NCBI RefSeq assembly: GCF_014889545.1
Contig: NZ_QKOF01000005.1
Span: 186,001-250,000, forward strand
DNA: 64,000 nucleotides
Source: Methanothermobacter thermautotrophicus
Lineage (GTDB): Archaea > Methanobacteriota > Methanobacteria > Methanobacteriales > Methanothermobacteraceae
Direction of reading: 5' to 3'
In this document: one piece after another, positions 18,162 to 27,202 of the stretch
Position numbering within the stretch: position 1 is the first letter of the stretch
Layout: each line of letters opens with the position of its first letter
Notes under the pieces: generated by a model
What the model was told of the DNA's origin: nothing
Databases searched by the model: none
What the model saw: only the letters and a program-made list of their open reading frames with translations
Translations under genes and position numbers: made by a program

Positions 18162-20525
18162 TCACTGCCCCTCCCTCAACCTTCTTGCAGGTGGTGTGTA
18201 CCCCCTGAGGGTGAGTGAAAGGGACACCACGGTCACTGAACTGAGGGCCATGGCCATGCCCGCGTATTCCGGTCGGAACACAATCCCCAGGGGGTAGAGG
18301 GCCCCGGCAGCCAGTGGTATCAGAACAACGTTGTAGGCGAAGGCCCAGAAGATGTTCTGCCGGATCCTTGATATGACCTTCCCTGCAAGCTGTAGGGCCG
18401 CTGGAACATCAAGGGGGTCATCCCCCATGAGGACAACCTCACCGGCCTCCCTTGCTATGTCTGTTCCGCTACCAACAGCCACCCCCAGGTCTGCCTCTGC
18501 AAGTGCAGGTGCATCGTTTATACCGTCGCCCACAAAGGCAACCCCTTCACCCCCATCCCTGAATTCAGCCACCCTTGCCGCCTTATCCCCGGGGAGGACC
18601 CCTGCAATCACTGTATCTATCCCAACCTCACGGGCCACTGCCTCCGCAGTATTCCTGTTATCTCCGGTTATCATTGCAGTACCTATCCCCATCCTATCCA
18701 GTTCCCGGACAGCCAGCGCTGAACCCTCCTTTATCTCATCGGAGACTGCTATGATTCCCTTCACCTCCCCATCGACTGCGACTATGACCACGGTCTTGCC
18801 ATCTGATTCAAATTTTTCAGGGTCCCAGCGGTCGATGGGGATGCCGTATCTCTCCATGAGGGCCCGGTTACCTGCAAGTACATGGTGCGATTTCACCCTC
18901 CCCTCAAGGCCCATGCCGGGTATGGCCCTGAATTCCTCAGCCTCAGGAACATCAACACCCTCCTCCTCAGCCCTCTCAGTTACTGCAGCTGCTATTGGGT
19001 GCCTGGATTTTCTTTCAAGGGCTGCTGCCAGTCCAAGCACATCACCAACAATGTCTGTGACCCTGGGCCTTCCACGTGTCAGGGTGCCTGTCTTATCGAA
19101 GATCACACAGGATATCCTGTCGGACAACTCAAGGGCCTCACCCTTCTTTATGAGTATTCCAAGTTCAGCCCCCCTCCCTATACCTGCCGTGACAGCGGTT
19201 GGGGTTGCAAGGCCCAGTGCGCATGGGCAGGCCACCACAAGTACAGATATGAGGACCGTGAGGGATATCAGGAGCCCGGCGCCCTCAACAAGGTACCAGA
19301 ACAGAAAAGCTGATGTTGCGACAAGCAGAACCGCGGGTATGAAGTAGGATACTACCCTGTCAGCAATCCTCTGGATGGGTGGCTTTGATGCCTGGGCCCC
19401 TTCAACCAGTCTTATTATCCCTGAAAGGAAGGTTTCATCACCGGTTCGTTCAACCCCGAACCTCAGGATGCCATCGGTGTTTATTGTTCCTGCAACAACC
19501 TCTGATCCAGGTTTTTTAAGGACAGGGAGGGGCTCGCCTGTTATCATGGATTCATCCACGTAGGATGATCCCTCCATGACCCTTCCATCAGCCGGTACCC
19601 TGTCCCCGGGCCTCACGATGACCTCATCACCCACCTCTATGTCATGGATCCTCACCTCAACTTCCCTGCCGTCCCTTAGGACCGTGGCGGTGTCTGGCTG
19701 GAGTTCCATGAGTCTCCTGACGGCCTCTGATGTTTTACCCCTGGCACGTGCCTCCAGGTACCTTCCTAGGGTGAGGAAGGATGCCAGCATCAGTGCGGTG
19801 TCATAGAACATGAAATCGGAGGGGAGAATCCCTGAGGTGCCAAGGATGCTTGAAAGGAATGCCACACCTATACCCATTGAGTACATTACATCCATGTCAA
19901 GTGTCCCTGATCTAAGTGATCTGAGAGCACCCCTGAATATTGGTCCTGAGACATAGATGAAGGGTATGATTGAAACGAGGAGTATGAATACACCCCCTCC
20001 GGGGGGGTGTAAACCGAGGTACATCGCTGCCATGAGGGGAACTGAAACCCCGAACCCCACAATTATCCTTCTAAGTTCTGGTTTAAGGTCCTCCCTGACC
20101 TCTTCACCCTCCAGGCCCGTGACGGTGTATCCCAGACCCTCCACGGTCCTTCTGAGGTCCTCCACCGAGGTCAGGGAGGGGTTATATGATATGTAGGCCT
20201 TTTCAGCTGCAAGGTTGACTGTGGCGCTGCTCACACCCTCAAGTTCCCTAAGGGCAGATTCTATTTTCTGTGCGCACATCACGCAGCTCATACCACCCAC
20301 AGCCATGGCTATGTTCTCGTTGAGTACAGTGTAGCCGGCATCCTCAATTGTGGCCTCCATGTCGGAGAGTTCCACCCTTCCAGGGTCGTATTCAATGGAA
20401 ACTTTTCCCTCAACAAGGTTTACTGTGGCGTCACTGACACCATCAAGTCCTTTGAGGGCCTCCTCGATCTTTAGGGCGCATGCGGCGCACCCCATTCCAC
20501 CTATCCTTATCGTTATTCTTTTCAT
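18162..20525 (-). CDS. copA: Copper-transporting P1B-type ATPase
   Basis: The 787-residue pump moves Cu(I) out of the cell. Two N-terminal heavy-metal domains carry C13-x2-C16 (GMGCAAC) and C81-x2-C84 (GMSCVMC). Eight membrane helices are expected. The transmembrane metal motif is C433-P-C435 in [13 protein letters not shown]. The phosphorylation loop is FDKTGTLT, the P1B-type nucleotide residue pair is in SRHPIAAAV, and the hinge is [16 protein letters not shown] is the actuator loop. CPC with two HMA domains argues for copper or silver rather than zinc. It is a single gene; no metal-responsive regulator is adjacent. Confidence 0.94.
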   Translation of the reverse strand: MKRITIRIGGMGCAACALKIEEALKGLDGVSDATVNLVEGKVSIEYDPGRVELSDMEATIEDAGYTVLNENIAMAVGGMSCVMCAQKIESALRELEGVSSATVNLAAEKAYISYNPSLTSVEDLRRTVEGLGYTVTGLEGEEVREDLKPELRRIIVGFGVSVPLMAAMYLGLHPPGGGVFILLVSIIPFIYVSGPIFRGALRSLRSGTLDMDVMYSMGIGVAFLSSILGTSGILPSDFMFYDTALMLASFLTLGRYLEARARGKTSEAVRRLMELQPDTATVLRDGREVEVRIHDIEVGDEVIVRPGDRVPADGRVMEGSSYVDESMITGEPLPVLKKPGSEVVAGTINTDGILRFGVERTGDETFLSGIIRLVEGAQASKPPIQRIADRVVSYFIPAVLLVATSAFLFWYLVEGAGLLISLTVLISVLVVACPCALGLATPTAVTAGIGRGAELGILIKKGEALELSDRISCVIFDKTGTLTRGRPRVTDIVGDVLGLAAALERKSRHPIAAAVTERAEEEGVDVPEAEEFRAIPGMGLEGRVKSHHVLAGNRALMERYGIPIDRWDPEKFESDGKTVVIVAVDGEVKGIIAVSDEIKEGSALAVRELDRMGIGTAMITGDNRNTAEAVAREVGIDTVIAGVLPGDKAARVAEFRDGGEGVAFVGDGINDAPALAEADLGVAVGSGTDIAREAGEVVLMGDDPLDVPAALQLAGKVISRIRQNIFWAFAYNVVLIPLAAGALYPLGIVFRPEYAGMAMALSSVTVVSLSLTLRGYTPPARRLREGQ

Positions 20526-20571
20526 TTACATTCCGCCAGATCCATGATTCAAGACCTGTAACTTCGGCCAA

Positions 20572-21783
20572 TCACGAGACCAGGTCATCCCTGTAGATTA
20601 TACCATCCCTTACAACCAGGAGTATGTTCAGGGGCCTGGAGAGTTCATCTATCTCCTCCACGGGATTCACCTCAGTTACAACAATATCTGCAATTTTACC
20701 CTTTTCTATTGAACCTATCCTGTCCTCCCACCCCATACATTCTGCTGCATTTATGGTTCCAGCCCTTATGGCTTCCAGTGGTTCCATACCTGTCTCTGTA
20801 AGGTAGGACAATTCAAGGAGGTTCATTCCATGCTCAACAACGCCTGAGTCTGTGCCCATAACCATCCGCACACCCTCATTGTAGGCCATCTCCATGTTCT
20901 CCCTGTGGACTCCTGCCACCTCAATGGCGTCCCTGCGGCTGTATTCTGCCAGTTCTCCCCTCATGGCCTTTTCATTGTTGAGGCGGGTTACCAGGAATGT
21001 TGGCACCAGGTAGACACCCCTTTCAGCCATCAACCTGGCGGTCCTTTTATCCAGGTAGGTTCCATGTTCAACTGAATGAACACCTGCCTTTATGGAATTC
21101 TTTATCCCCTGGAGACCATGGGCATGGACCATGACCCTTTTACCCCTGAATGATGCCTCCTCAACTATGGCTGCAAGTTCTGACGGTGTGAACTGGGTGT
21201 CTGATGGTCTGTCTGTGCTGCTCATGACTCCACCAGTTGCCATTACCTTCACAACATCCGCCCCTGCCCTCAGGACCTCCCTCGTCTTCTTCCTCACAGA
21301 TGGGACCCCATCACAGATACCTGAAGGGAGACCCCTGTATCTCCTTTCAATGTTGAGTCCGGAACGTGTGTGAAAGTCGAAGTGGCCCCCTGTGATCGAG
21401 AGGGGTGTGACGCTTATCTGCATCCTGGGCGCCTGGATGATGTGCCGGTCGGAGGCCATCTTAACACCGAGGTCTGCAAGACCCGCGTCCCTTACCGTTG
21501 TAACACCTGCCTGCAGGGTGGCCCTCATATTCTCAAGGGCCCGGTAGAAGTAGAGTGAGAGTGGATCCTCAAGTTTGCTCTCTGTCCTGAATCCATCCTC
21601 CATTAGATGGGTGTGGAGGTCAATGAAGCCCGGGAGAATGAAATTATCGGAGGCATCAATAATCTCAAGGTCACTGATCTTACTCTCAATGGATTTTATC
21701 CTGCCGTTTTCAACAACCACGTACCTTCTATCATGCTCCCCGGAATAAATGTCCAGTAATTCACCCCTGACCGCAAATCTCAT
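20572..21783 (-). CDS. Amidohydrolase-superfamily metal-dependent hydrolase
   Basis: The 403-residue enzyme shows the amidohydrolase metal site: DLHTH after the first strand (GFIDLHTHL), a lysine in VVKVMATGG that could be carboxylated, histidines in VHAHG and SVEHGTYLD, and an aspartate in VMGTDSG. It is closest in feel to the imidazolonepropionase/prolidase-like group that hydrolyses cyclic amides or dipeptides. The substrate cannot be told. I chose the ATG at 21783; a TTG 13 codons upstream is possible but lies near the likely transcript start given the TATA box at about 21826-21840. The gene is divergent from a class III signal peptide protein. Confidence 0.82.
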   Translation of the reverse strand: MRFAVRGELLDIYSGEHDRRYVVVENGRIKSIESKISDLEIIDASDNFILPGFIDLHTHLMEDGFRTESKLEDPLSLYFYRALENMRATLQAGVTTVRDAGLADLGVKMASDRHIIQAPRMQISVTPLSITGGHFDFHTRSGLNIERRYRGLPSGICDGVPSVRKKTREVLRAGADVVKVMATGGVMSSTDRPSDTQFTPSELAAIVEEASFRGKRVMVHAHGLQGIKNSIKAGVHSVEHGTYLDKRTARLMAERGVYLVPTFLVTRLNNEKAMRGELAEYSRRDAIEVAGVHRENMEMAYNEGVRMVMGTDSGVVEHGMNLLELSYLTETGMEPLEAIRAGTINAAECMGWEDRIGSIEKGKIADIVVTEVNPVEEIDELSRPLNILLVVRDGIIYRDDLVS

Positions 21784-21825
21784 GGAATAACCCCTGAAAA
21801 GACCTTGAATGTTCATCTTCAATCA

Positions 21826-21862
21826 TGTAAAAAATTATATATTGCGCTGAAACCTATATATT
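21826..21862. promoter_or_regulatory. Divergent promoter region with two TATA boxes
   Basis: TATATAATTTTTT (reverse strand, about 21828-21840) is placed for the amidohydrolase, and AATTATATATTG and CCTATATATTTA (forward strand, about 21833-21862) for the class III signal peptide gene. The last box is so close to the ATG at 21880 that a leaderless transcript is possible. Confidence 0.45.
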
Positions 21863-21879
21863 TAGGGGAAGTGAATGAT

Positions 21880-22143
21880 ATGTTTCCTGACTCCTTTTTA
21901 TTGGATGAATCTGGTCAGTCATCCTCAGAGTATATACTCCTATTTGGGGCCATAGTGGTGATTGCTATACTGGCACTGGTAATCTACAGGTCATACTTCC
22001 AGAGGAGCAGTCTGAACTCTGCCCAGGACACCAAGGAGGTAAGGGGCAGTACAGATGCTGGAAGTGCCTCAGATAATCCCCCGGTGAATAATAGCTCAGG
22101 CCCGGGACCCGGACCAGACCCCATACCCCCATCATTCCCATGA
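21880..22143 (+). CDS. Class III signal peptide protein (pilin-like)
   Basis: The 87-residue protein starts with a short polar leader and then G12-Q13-S-S15-S-E17-Y-I-L-L21. This matches the archaeal class III signal peptide Q-x-S-x-E-x-x-x-L, cut after the glycine by the EppA-type prepilin peptidase. A hydrophobic helix (LLFGAIVVIAILALVIY) follows, as in pilins and pseudopilins. The rest is short, with NNSS and a Gly/Pro-rich tail (GPGPGPDP). It is probably a minor pilin or small cell-surface subunit. The ATG at 21880 is preferred over the GTG at 21871 because of its spacing to GTGA. No pilus operon surrounds it. Confidence 0.8.
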   Translation: MFPDSFLLDESGQSSSEYILLFGAIVVIAILALVIYRSYFQRSSLNSAQDTKEVRGSTDAGSASDNPPVNNSSGPGPGPDPIPPSFP

Positions 22144-22188
22144 TAACTCCCTAAACTTAACTGCTGGTTCCAGCCAGCATTGCACCCC

Positions 22189-22731
22189 CTATATTCCTGA
22201 TTTTGCCTCGTAGTTAGATAACAGGGTAGCTGCCATTACAGCTCCGGCCATGTTCATTGAGAGGTCCCTCATCGTGTCTGAGTAGAGGGCTGCAGTTGGC
22301 TCATAGTAGATTAAAAACCCTGTGATTTCATAGAGGAGACATAAGAAGACTGCTACTGATACCGTGAAGACTAACCTCTCCCAGTGGCCCAGCTTCCGTA
22401 GGGTGCCGTGTAGGAGTGTTGAAAGATAAACTGACACCACAAGGCCCGCAGTAAAGTGTTCCGCCATGTTCACTGCCAGGGGAGCCAATGATGCCAGAAG
22501 TTTCAGTGCAAATTCGGCGGGGGGATATAATATGAGTGTCAGGATGAATATCCTCCTTTTGTAGCCTTCAAGGAGACCCTCAGGTTTATAGATGATTAAC
22601 AGGGTAGAGAAAAACAGTCCAGCAAGGAGCTTGAAGGTCAACCTGGGGTGGGAGCTGAGGAGTACTGTTAACCAGACAATCAGGAAGACTGGTAACCATT
22701 TATATGATGATTTAGGATTATCAGTAAGCAT
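22189..22731 (-). CDS. Membrane protein of the DUF2238-like type
   Basis: The 180-residue protein has about five predicted membrane helices. Near the end is a motif YEITGF then YSDTMRDLSMNMAGA, which resembles the conserved acidic pattern (YE ... DTxxDLxxNxxGA) of the DUF2238/VanZ-like membrane family. No enzymatic activity is known for it. The ATG at 22731 has GGGGATG upstream; a TTG eight codons earlier is also in frame. It is a lone gene converging with the class III signal peptide gene. Confidence 0.65.
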   Translation of the reverse strand: MLTDNPKSSYKWLPVFLIVWLTVLLSSHPRLTFKLLAGLFFSTLLIIYKPEGLLEGYKRRIFILTLILYPPAEFALKLLASLAPLAVNMAEHFTAGLVVSVYLSTLLHGTLRKLGHWERLVFTVSVAVFLCLLYEITGFLIYYEPTAALYSDTMRDLSMNMAGAVMAATLLSNYEAKSGI

Positions 22732-22853
22732 AAATGCATCCCCTTCAACACTCAAAAAATCCCTGATCTAAAATCCCAGCCAGAGGTTCCATTCTCTTAA
22801 GGGAAACGCCATAAATTATATAATCCATCAAAAATTATTATTGATGGTGATAG

Positions 22854-23204
22854 ATGATGGAGATCAAATTTAACTGGAAGGCAGTTGTTTCTGGTATCAT
22901 CCTTACTGTTATACTTGGACCCATCCTCAGATTGCTGATCCCATCATGGATGGGTGTGCTTTCTATCCTCCTGGCCTCTGTGGGCTGCGGTTACATTGCT
23001 GATAAGGATTACCTGAACGGTGCCATGAACGGCGTTATCATGGGGGCCTCCATTGGTATCCTGAACATCTTAATGGTCTACATCAAAACTGGCATCATGA
23101 ACGTGGCCATCCTCTCAATACTCATATATGCCCTCGCAGGTGATATGAGTCTTGGATTCATTGGTGGGAGTGCCGGTAGCTTACTGAGATCCCTCAGGGA
23201 TTAG
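22854..23204 (+). CDS. Small membrane protein, DUF5518-like
   Basis: The 116-residue protein has four hydrophobic helices with glycine-rich turns (GCGYIADKDYLNGAMNGVIMG), the pattern of the archaeal DUF5518 family, whose function is unknown. GGTGATAG stands directly before the start; two ATG codons in a row (22854 and 22857) are both possible. Its last bases overlap by four the end of the converging phosphomevalonate dehydratase gene. Confidence 0.65.
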   Translation: MMEIKFNWKAVVSGIILTVILGPILRLLIPSWMGVLSILLASVGCGYIADKDYLNGAMNGVIMGASIGILNILMVYIKTGIMNVAILSILIYALAGDMSLGFIGGSAGSLLRSLRD

Positions 23205-23620
23205 AACCTGATTTTTCCCTCCTCGGCATCCACCTCAACCTCCATTGAATCCTCCATGACACCGAGGAGGTCCTCTGATGGTCTGTCCACCATGGGTATA
23301 CCGGCCATTATGGCCCCTGTTGCGATTATTGGCTCGGCATTCAGGCATATTATGGCGGCAGGGGCTGTTCCATTCCTGGCCATCTGGTATATGACATAGG
23401 ACCCCACTGTGGAGCCCTTACCGCCGGGTATGAGGATAACCTTTCCCCTCATGCTCCTACCATGGAGCGGATGTTTTCTATCAATAACCTCCCCTGTGCT
23501 GGGGTCAACCCCTCCCAGAAAGCTCAATGGTTCATCTGATACTAGAAGGGGACCTCTTCCCCTTCCGCGTGATATAACTCTGCACTTAACTTCCACCGGA
23601 TCATCTCCATAAACTTTCAT
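23201..23620 (-). CDS. Phosphomevalonate dehydratase small subunit (aconitase X swivel domain)
   Basis: The 139-residue protein is a DUF126/aconitase X small-subunit type swivelling domain: GPLLVSDEPLSFLGGVDP, then HPLHGRSM with the conserved serine, then IPGGKGSTVGSYVIYQ. In archaea this subunit and a large [4Fe-4S] subunit dehydrate mevalonate 5-phosphate to trans-anhydromevalonate 5-phosphate, the key step of the modified mevalonate pathway to isoprenoid lipids. The large subunit is not adjacent. There is no clear ribosome binding site before the ATG, so the transcript may be leaderless. It precedes nothing on its strand within the window's local cluster except across a four-base convergent overlap. 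Confidence 0.88.
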   Translation of the reverse strand: MKVYGDDPVEVKCRVISRGRGRGPLLVSDEPLSFLGGVDPSTGEVIDRKHPLHGRSMRGKVILIPGGKGSTVGSYVIYQMARNGTAPAAIICLNAEPIIATGAIMAGIPMVDRPSEDLLGVMEDSMEVEVDAEEGKIRF

Positions 23621-23689
23621 TATTCAGCGAGAGACATGATCATGATGCACTGGTATCCCTTCATTAAACCGTGAAATCAACATAAAGGC

Positions 23690-24940
23690 CTAGGCAACGT
23701 TCTTCTTCATGATCTCCCTCAGGACAGAGGTTGCATAGCATCCCCTGGGTATTGAGAATTCAACTGTAAGGCCCTCCTGGCTCTCATGGGCATCCACGTC
23801 CCATATCCTGAAGCGTATCGCCCTCCTCATGCCGTGACTTCCCAGTTTGGGGACCCTTATGGAGTTAAAGTCCTCGAGGGATACTCCCTCGTCCTCGATT
23901 ATCCTTCTCTCAATCTCACCGGGCCTGCCACCGGCGAGGGGGACCTTGCTGCCATAGAGTGGTGCCGTCGGATGGGCCTCAAAGTTGAGGATCAGCTCCT
24001 CCAGTTCATCAGGATCAGTGTCATGTATTATGTGCTGCTCATTATCAATGACTATATCCCCCTTGATGTAGGTGTCTATGCCAAGGGCGGCCCTCTCACT
24101 TACTGCCCGGTTGAAGAGGTATGACTGGTAGGCGTGGACGAACATCCTCTTGAGGGGTTTTGGAAGTGCATGGATGGCCCTCACATAGGATTCATCTGAG
24201 AACTCACCCCTCCGTAGATCCCTCAGCATGGGTCTTAGCATCATCCTCTCATACCTCATTGATGAGGGCATGAGCTCGTATGCCTCCTCGAGGTCGCCCC
24301 TGTCATAGGCCCTCCTGGCCTCTGAAACCCTCTCTGATTCACCCTCAAGGGGATTTCCTATGTAGGCGTCAACCGCGCCCTTTATGTCGCCATGGACAAG
24401 GGCCCGACCAACAAGGTGGGTGTTTGCCCTTGGGCTCCCGAAACGCTGCCAGCCATAGTAGTTGGGGACACCCTTCTCCTCGAGCTCCTCCAGGGTCGCC
24501 CTGGCAGCCTCAAGGGGTTCAGGGATCTCAGTGTCCCTTATAAGGATCCTGAAGCGGTTGCCCCTTAGCTGGCCCATCCTGAGTTTCTTCTCATTTGCTG
24601 TGACCCTGAGGAATTTAACGCCTCTCAGCCTCTCCTCTATTGCCTTAACCTCTTCGGGTGTTGTGTTGCTCACACATATCCACTGTCTGGTGACGGCCCT
24701 CTTATCCTTCATGCCGGCGAATCCCATCCTTCTCCTGTCAAGGTGTAGTTCCCTTGCAATGTCCAGGAGGACGTCAAGGGTTGTCCTGCCCTCCTTCTCT
24801 ATCCATATCCATGTGTTGGGGCCGCTGCCACTGGGCTCTGTGAGGGGTATCTCCTCCACCTCGAAGTCCCTGTTATGTAATCTTATCCTGCCACCGGTAC
24901 CCGGTGTTGATGTAACATATGTTTCCGCATTCAGCATCAT
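23690..24940 (-). CDS. truD: tRNA pseudouridine(13) synthase TruD
   Basis: The 416-residue protein belongs to the TruD family, which changes U13 of tRNA to pseudouridine in archaea. The catalytic aspartate is D79 in [12 protein letters not shown]. Further family blocks are [34 protein letters not shown] and [12 protein letters not shown] chose the ATG at 24940 because GGAG lies five bases before it; the frame is open for 16 more codons upstream, but no ribosome binding site is there. An adjacent second ATG (24937) is equally possible. Confidence 0.93.
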   Translation of the reverse strand: MMLNAETYVTSTPGTGGRIRLHNRDFEVEEIPLTEPSGSGPNTWIWIEKEGRTTLDVLLDIARELHLDRRRMGFAGMKDKRAVTRQWICVSNTTPEEVKAIEERLRGVKFLRVTANEKKLRMGQLRGNRFRILIRDTEIPEPLEAARATLEELEEKGVPNYYGWQRFGSPRANTHLVGRALVHGDIKGAVDAYIGNPLEGESERVSEARRAYDRGDLEEAYELMPSSMRYERMMLRPMLRDLRRGEFSDESYVRAIHALPKPLKRMFVHAYQSYLFNRAVSERAALGIDTYIKGDIVIDNEQHIIHDTDPDELEELILNFEAHPTAPLYGSKVPLAGGRPGEIERRIIEDEGVSLEDFNSIRVPKLGSHGMRRAIRFRIWDVDAHESQEGLTVEFSIPRGCYATSVLREIMKKNVA

Positions 24941-25068
24941 TAAACTCCATAATTTATGTGAATTCAGTGCCCCGAACAGGAGCCTCATTGGTTAAAACTT
25001 ATCTATTATAATACTGGCTGCCTTAAACCAGAGTCTCCAGCACCTCAAGCAGGCCTGCCTTAGAGATG

Positions 25069-26418
25069 CTAACGCCTATCCACTATACGCTTTGGCCTGC
25101 CCTTAACCTTATAAAATTCGAGTTCTCCGGGCCCGACGAAGTTGAATACTATCTCAAATGTTCCCTCAAGGTAGGCATCATAGAGGTCCTTCTTATATTT
25201 GAAGAAGGCCCTTATAAAGTTCTCCTGGATTATCTCCTTGGCACAGTTTCCTGGATCCTCACATTCAAGGGAGACCCTCATGGTGACGGTGCCCTCATCC
25301 TCGTCCCCGTAGAGGAAGGCCTCATATTCTCCTGTAAGGTAATCCATGTTCTCCCTCTGGAAAACCGCTGCCTCAACGTCAACCCGGTTGAATGGATGAC
25401 CGGAGATCCAGAAGGTCTCTGCCTCCCTTTCAGGGTTCATTATTCTCATGTGTGTCCTTCCACATCTGCAGGTATCCCTCGATATTACCACAGTGGTGTC
25501 CTCGGTGTCATAGTTGAGGAGGAGCGTGCCTGTCCTCTCACCAACCGGTAGCAGTGTTGTCAGGACTATCCTGCCGCATTCCCCATCATCAACGAAGTCC
25601 CGGAGGTTGGGGTCATAGACGTCCAGGTGGACAAGGTCCTCTGGGACGTGGAGGCCCTCCTTGATGTGGCATTCCCCGCACATGGTACCCTCGGTGCTTC
25701 CATATGTGTTGTAGACATCAACACCCCAGATTTCCTCAACGTATGCCCTTGATTCGGGGGCGAAGCTTTCACCGCCCACAACCAGCCTCTTTATGCTTGA
25801 CTCCCTGGGATCAATTCCCTGCTCCTTCATTCGCCTTGCGAGCCTCAGCAGTTTGAATACATTTGCAACTATCCCTGTTGGCCGATAGTTCTCCATTATC
25901 CTCACAGGGAAGGTGCATTTGCCCTCAGGTATTATTGTCATCCCTATCTTCTGTGCCGCCAGTGTCATTGTGTTGGCCCCGACATTCATCCCGTAGGATG
26001 CGCATACGACGACCCTGTCACCTGCTTCAAATCCCTGGGATACAAAGGACCTTGCATACTTCTCTGCGTACCTCTGCCAGTCCTCCCATGTTAGGAAGAA
26101 GGACTTTGGTCTTCCGCTGGTGCCGCTGGTCTCATGTATTGTGTAGATATCCTCCCATGGGGCGCATTTGAATTCAAATCTCTCCTTTTCAGGTGGTTGA
26201 TTTTTTCTTACTGTTTCACCACTTATTATCGGGAGATCCCGGAGGTCCTCATGGCTCCTTATATCTGAGGGCTTAATATTGTTCTCCCTGAACCATTTGC
26301 TGTAGAATGGAGAGTTCTCATATGCATAGTTAACCGTGTACCTTATTCTCTCCTCCACAAGGGCGTCGAGTTCGCCGCGTTCCATGGTCTCTATTTCAGG
26401 ATTGAAGTAATTCCCCAT
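25069..26418 (-). CDS. Coenzyme F390 synthetase / phenylacetate-CoA ligase-like enzyme
   Basis: The 449-residue protein belongs to the PaaK/FtsA branch of adenylate-forming enzymes: ETSGTSGRPKSFFLTW is the phosphate-binding loop, and NTYGSTEGTMCGEC and LPVGERTGTLLLNYDTED are the following core motifs. In Methanothermobacter, members adenylate coenzyme F420 to make F390, thought to signal redox or oxygen stress; several paralogues exist, so the substrate here is not proved. CGRTHMRI with nearby cysteines (TCRC) resembles the zinc site of PaaK-type enzymes. Start: ATG at 26418 after GGTGGTTGTT; the frame is open six codons upstream. Confidence 0.85.
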   Translation of the reverse strand: MGNYFNPEIETMERGELDALVEERIRYTVNYAYENSPFYSKWFRENNIKPSDIRSHEDLRDLPIISGETVRKNQPPEKERFEFKCAPWEDIYTIHETSGTSGRPKSFFLTWEDWQRYAEKYARSFVSQGFEAGDRVVVCASYGMNVGANTMTLAAQKIGMTIIPEGKCTFPVRIMENYRPTGIVANVFKLLRLARRMKEQGIDPRESSIKRLVVGGESFAPESRAYVEEIWGVDVYNTYGSTEGTMCGECHIKEGLHVPEDLVHLDVYDPNLRDFVDDGECGRIVLTTLLPVGERTGTLLLNYDTEDTTVVISRDTCRCGRTHMRIMNPEREAETFWISGHPFNRVDVEAAVFQRENMDYLTGEYEAFLYGDEDEGTVTMRVSLECEDPGNCAKEIIQENFIRAFFKYKKDLYDAYLEGTFEIVFNFVGPGELEFYKVKGRPKRIVDRR

Positions 26419-26639
26419 AACAACCACCATCTCCATAGTATAGATTGTAGTCCATGGAATAAAGATTTATTGATGGGCACCTGAAGGAACACATGCCCTT
26501 AAGCTCTCATTCCATTGACAACCAGCGGCTCCAGGATCCAACAACCCTGTTAAATAGAGCAAGGTCAGCACCAAGAGAAGGTAATCCGCCGCTTCACCCT
26601 TAAAAAAAGATCATTGCCCACCCTTAATGTAAAGAGAGT

Positions 26640-26710
26640 GCCCTGACCGGGACTTGAACCCGGGTAATAGGATCCGCAGTCCTACGTGATATCCGCTACA
26701 CTATCAGGGC
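26640..26710 (-). tRNA. tRNA-Arg (anticodon GCG)
   Basis: On the reverse strand this forms a complete cloverleaf of 71 bases. The acceptor stem is GCCCTGA paired with TCAGGGC. The anticodon arm is TAGGA-CTGCGGA-TCCTA with anticodon GCG reading CGC (arginine). The T arm is CCGGG-TTCAAGT-CCCGG, and the variable loop is TTAC. CCA is not encoded. No intron is present. Confidence 0.95.
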
Positions 26711-26740
26711 AAAATGAGAGTGAAGGATAGTCTATAGCAC

Positions 26741-26755
26741 CCTATATTAATAATT
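26741..26755 (-). promoter_or_regulatory. Probable TATA box of tRNA-Arg
   Basis: The reverse strand reads AAAATTATTAATATA about 30 to 45 bases before the first base of the tRNA, the position expected for a tRNA promoter in methanogens. Confidence 0.5.
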
Positions 26756-26781
26756 TTCCATGCCGGTATTTAAGTTTTGCA

Positions 26782-27183
26782 TCAGGATCTCCATAGATAG
26801 AGTCTGAAGGTGACGTTACCCCTTGACCTCACAGCCACATCAATTTCCTCTGCATCCTCCATTGAGCCCCGGGATGCCACGGTAACCTCACCTGACCCGC
26901 TGTCCAATGTGAGATTGTAGTCCATTCCCTCAAGGGTCCTGTTGAGGAAATCCGATGCCATGGTCGGGTCAGGGGACTCTGCAAGCCCATCCAGTATACT
27001 TTCACCGGATGGATAGGCTGCCATGACATCAAGAACATCCCCTGCCACCGGAGACTCATGTGTCACAACAGGGGGTTCTGTGTTGATGAGAGATGCTGTT
27101 ATTATGAAGACCACTGTGAGTGCAAGAACAGCGTCGATTGTTGATATGTAACCTCCATCATCCATCATATCCCTTAAGGCCAT
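26782..27183 (-). CDS. Pilin-like single-pass membrane protein
   Basis: The 133-residue protein begins with a short charged stretch (MALRDMMDDGG) and a hydrophobic helix (YISTIDAVLALTVVFIITASL). The rest is an outside-type beta-rich domain with NRT and NLT glycosylation-like sites. The arrangement resembles archaeal pseudopilin or DUF7288-type proteins, which start with a GYISTxDAVL-like segment. Function is unknown. It lies 19 bases after the AIR-synthase-like gene and directly before tRNA-Arg on the same strand, so it is likely the last gene of that run. Confidence 0.6.
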   Translation of the reverse strand: MALRDMMDDGGYISTIDAVLALTVVFIITASLINTEPPVVTHESPVAGDVLDVMAAYPSGESILDGLAESPDPTMASDFLNRTLEGMDYNLTLDSGSGEVTVASRGSMEDAEEIDVAVRSRGNVTFRLYLWRS

Positions 27184-27202
27184 TCTAAATATCCTTTAAA
27201 AT

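Noticed and set aside
18352-19347. 331-codon forward open frame inside copA
   Set aside because: It lies antisense to the well-supported CopA ATPase, has a serine- and proline-rich shadow composition, and no start signal.
26437-26639. Second RNA gene near tRNA-Arg
   Set aside because: No cloverleaf or other recognisable structure in the 203 bases downstream of the tRNA.
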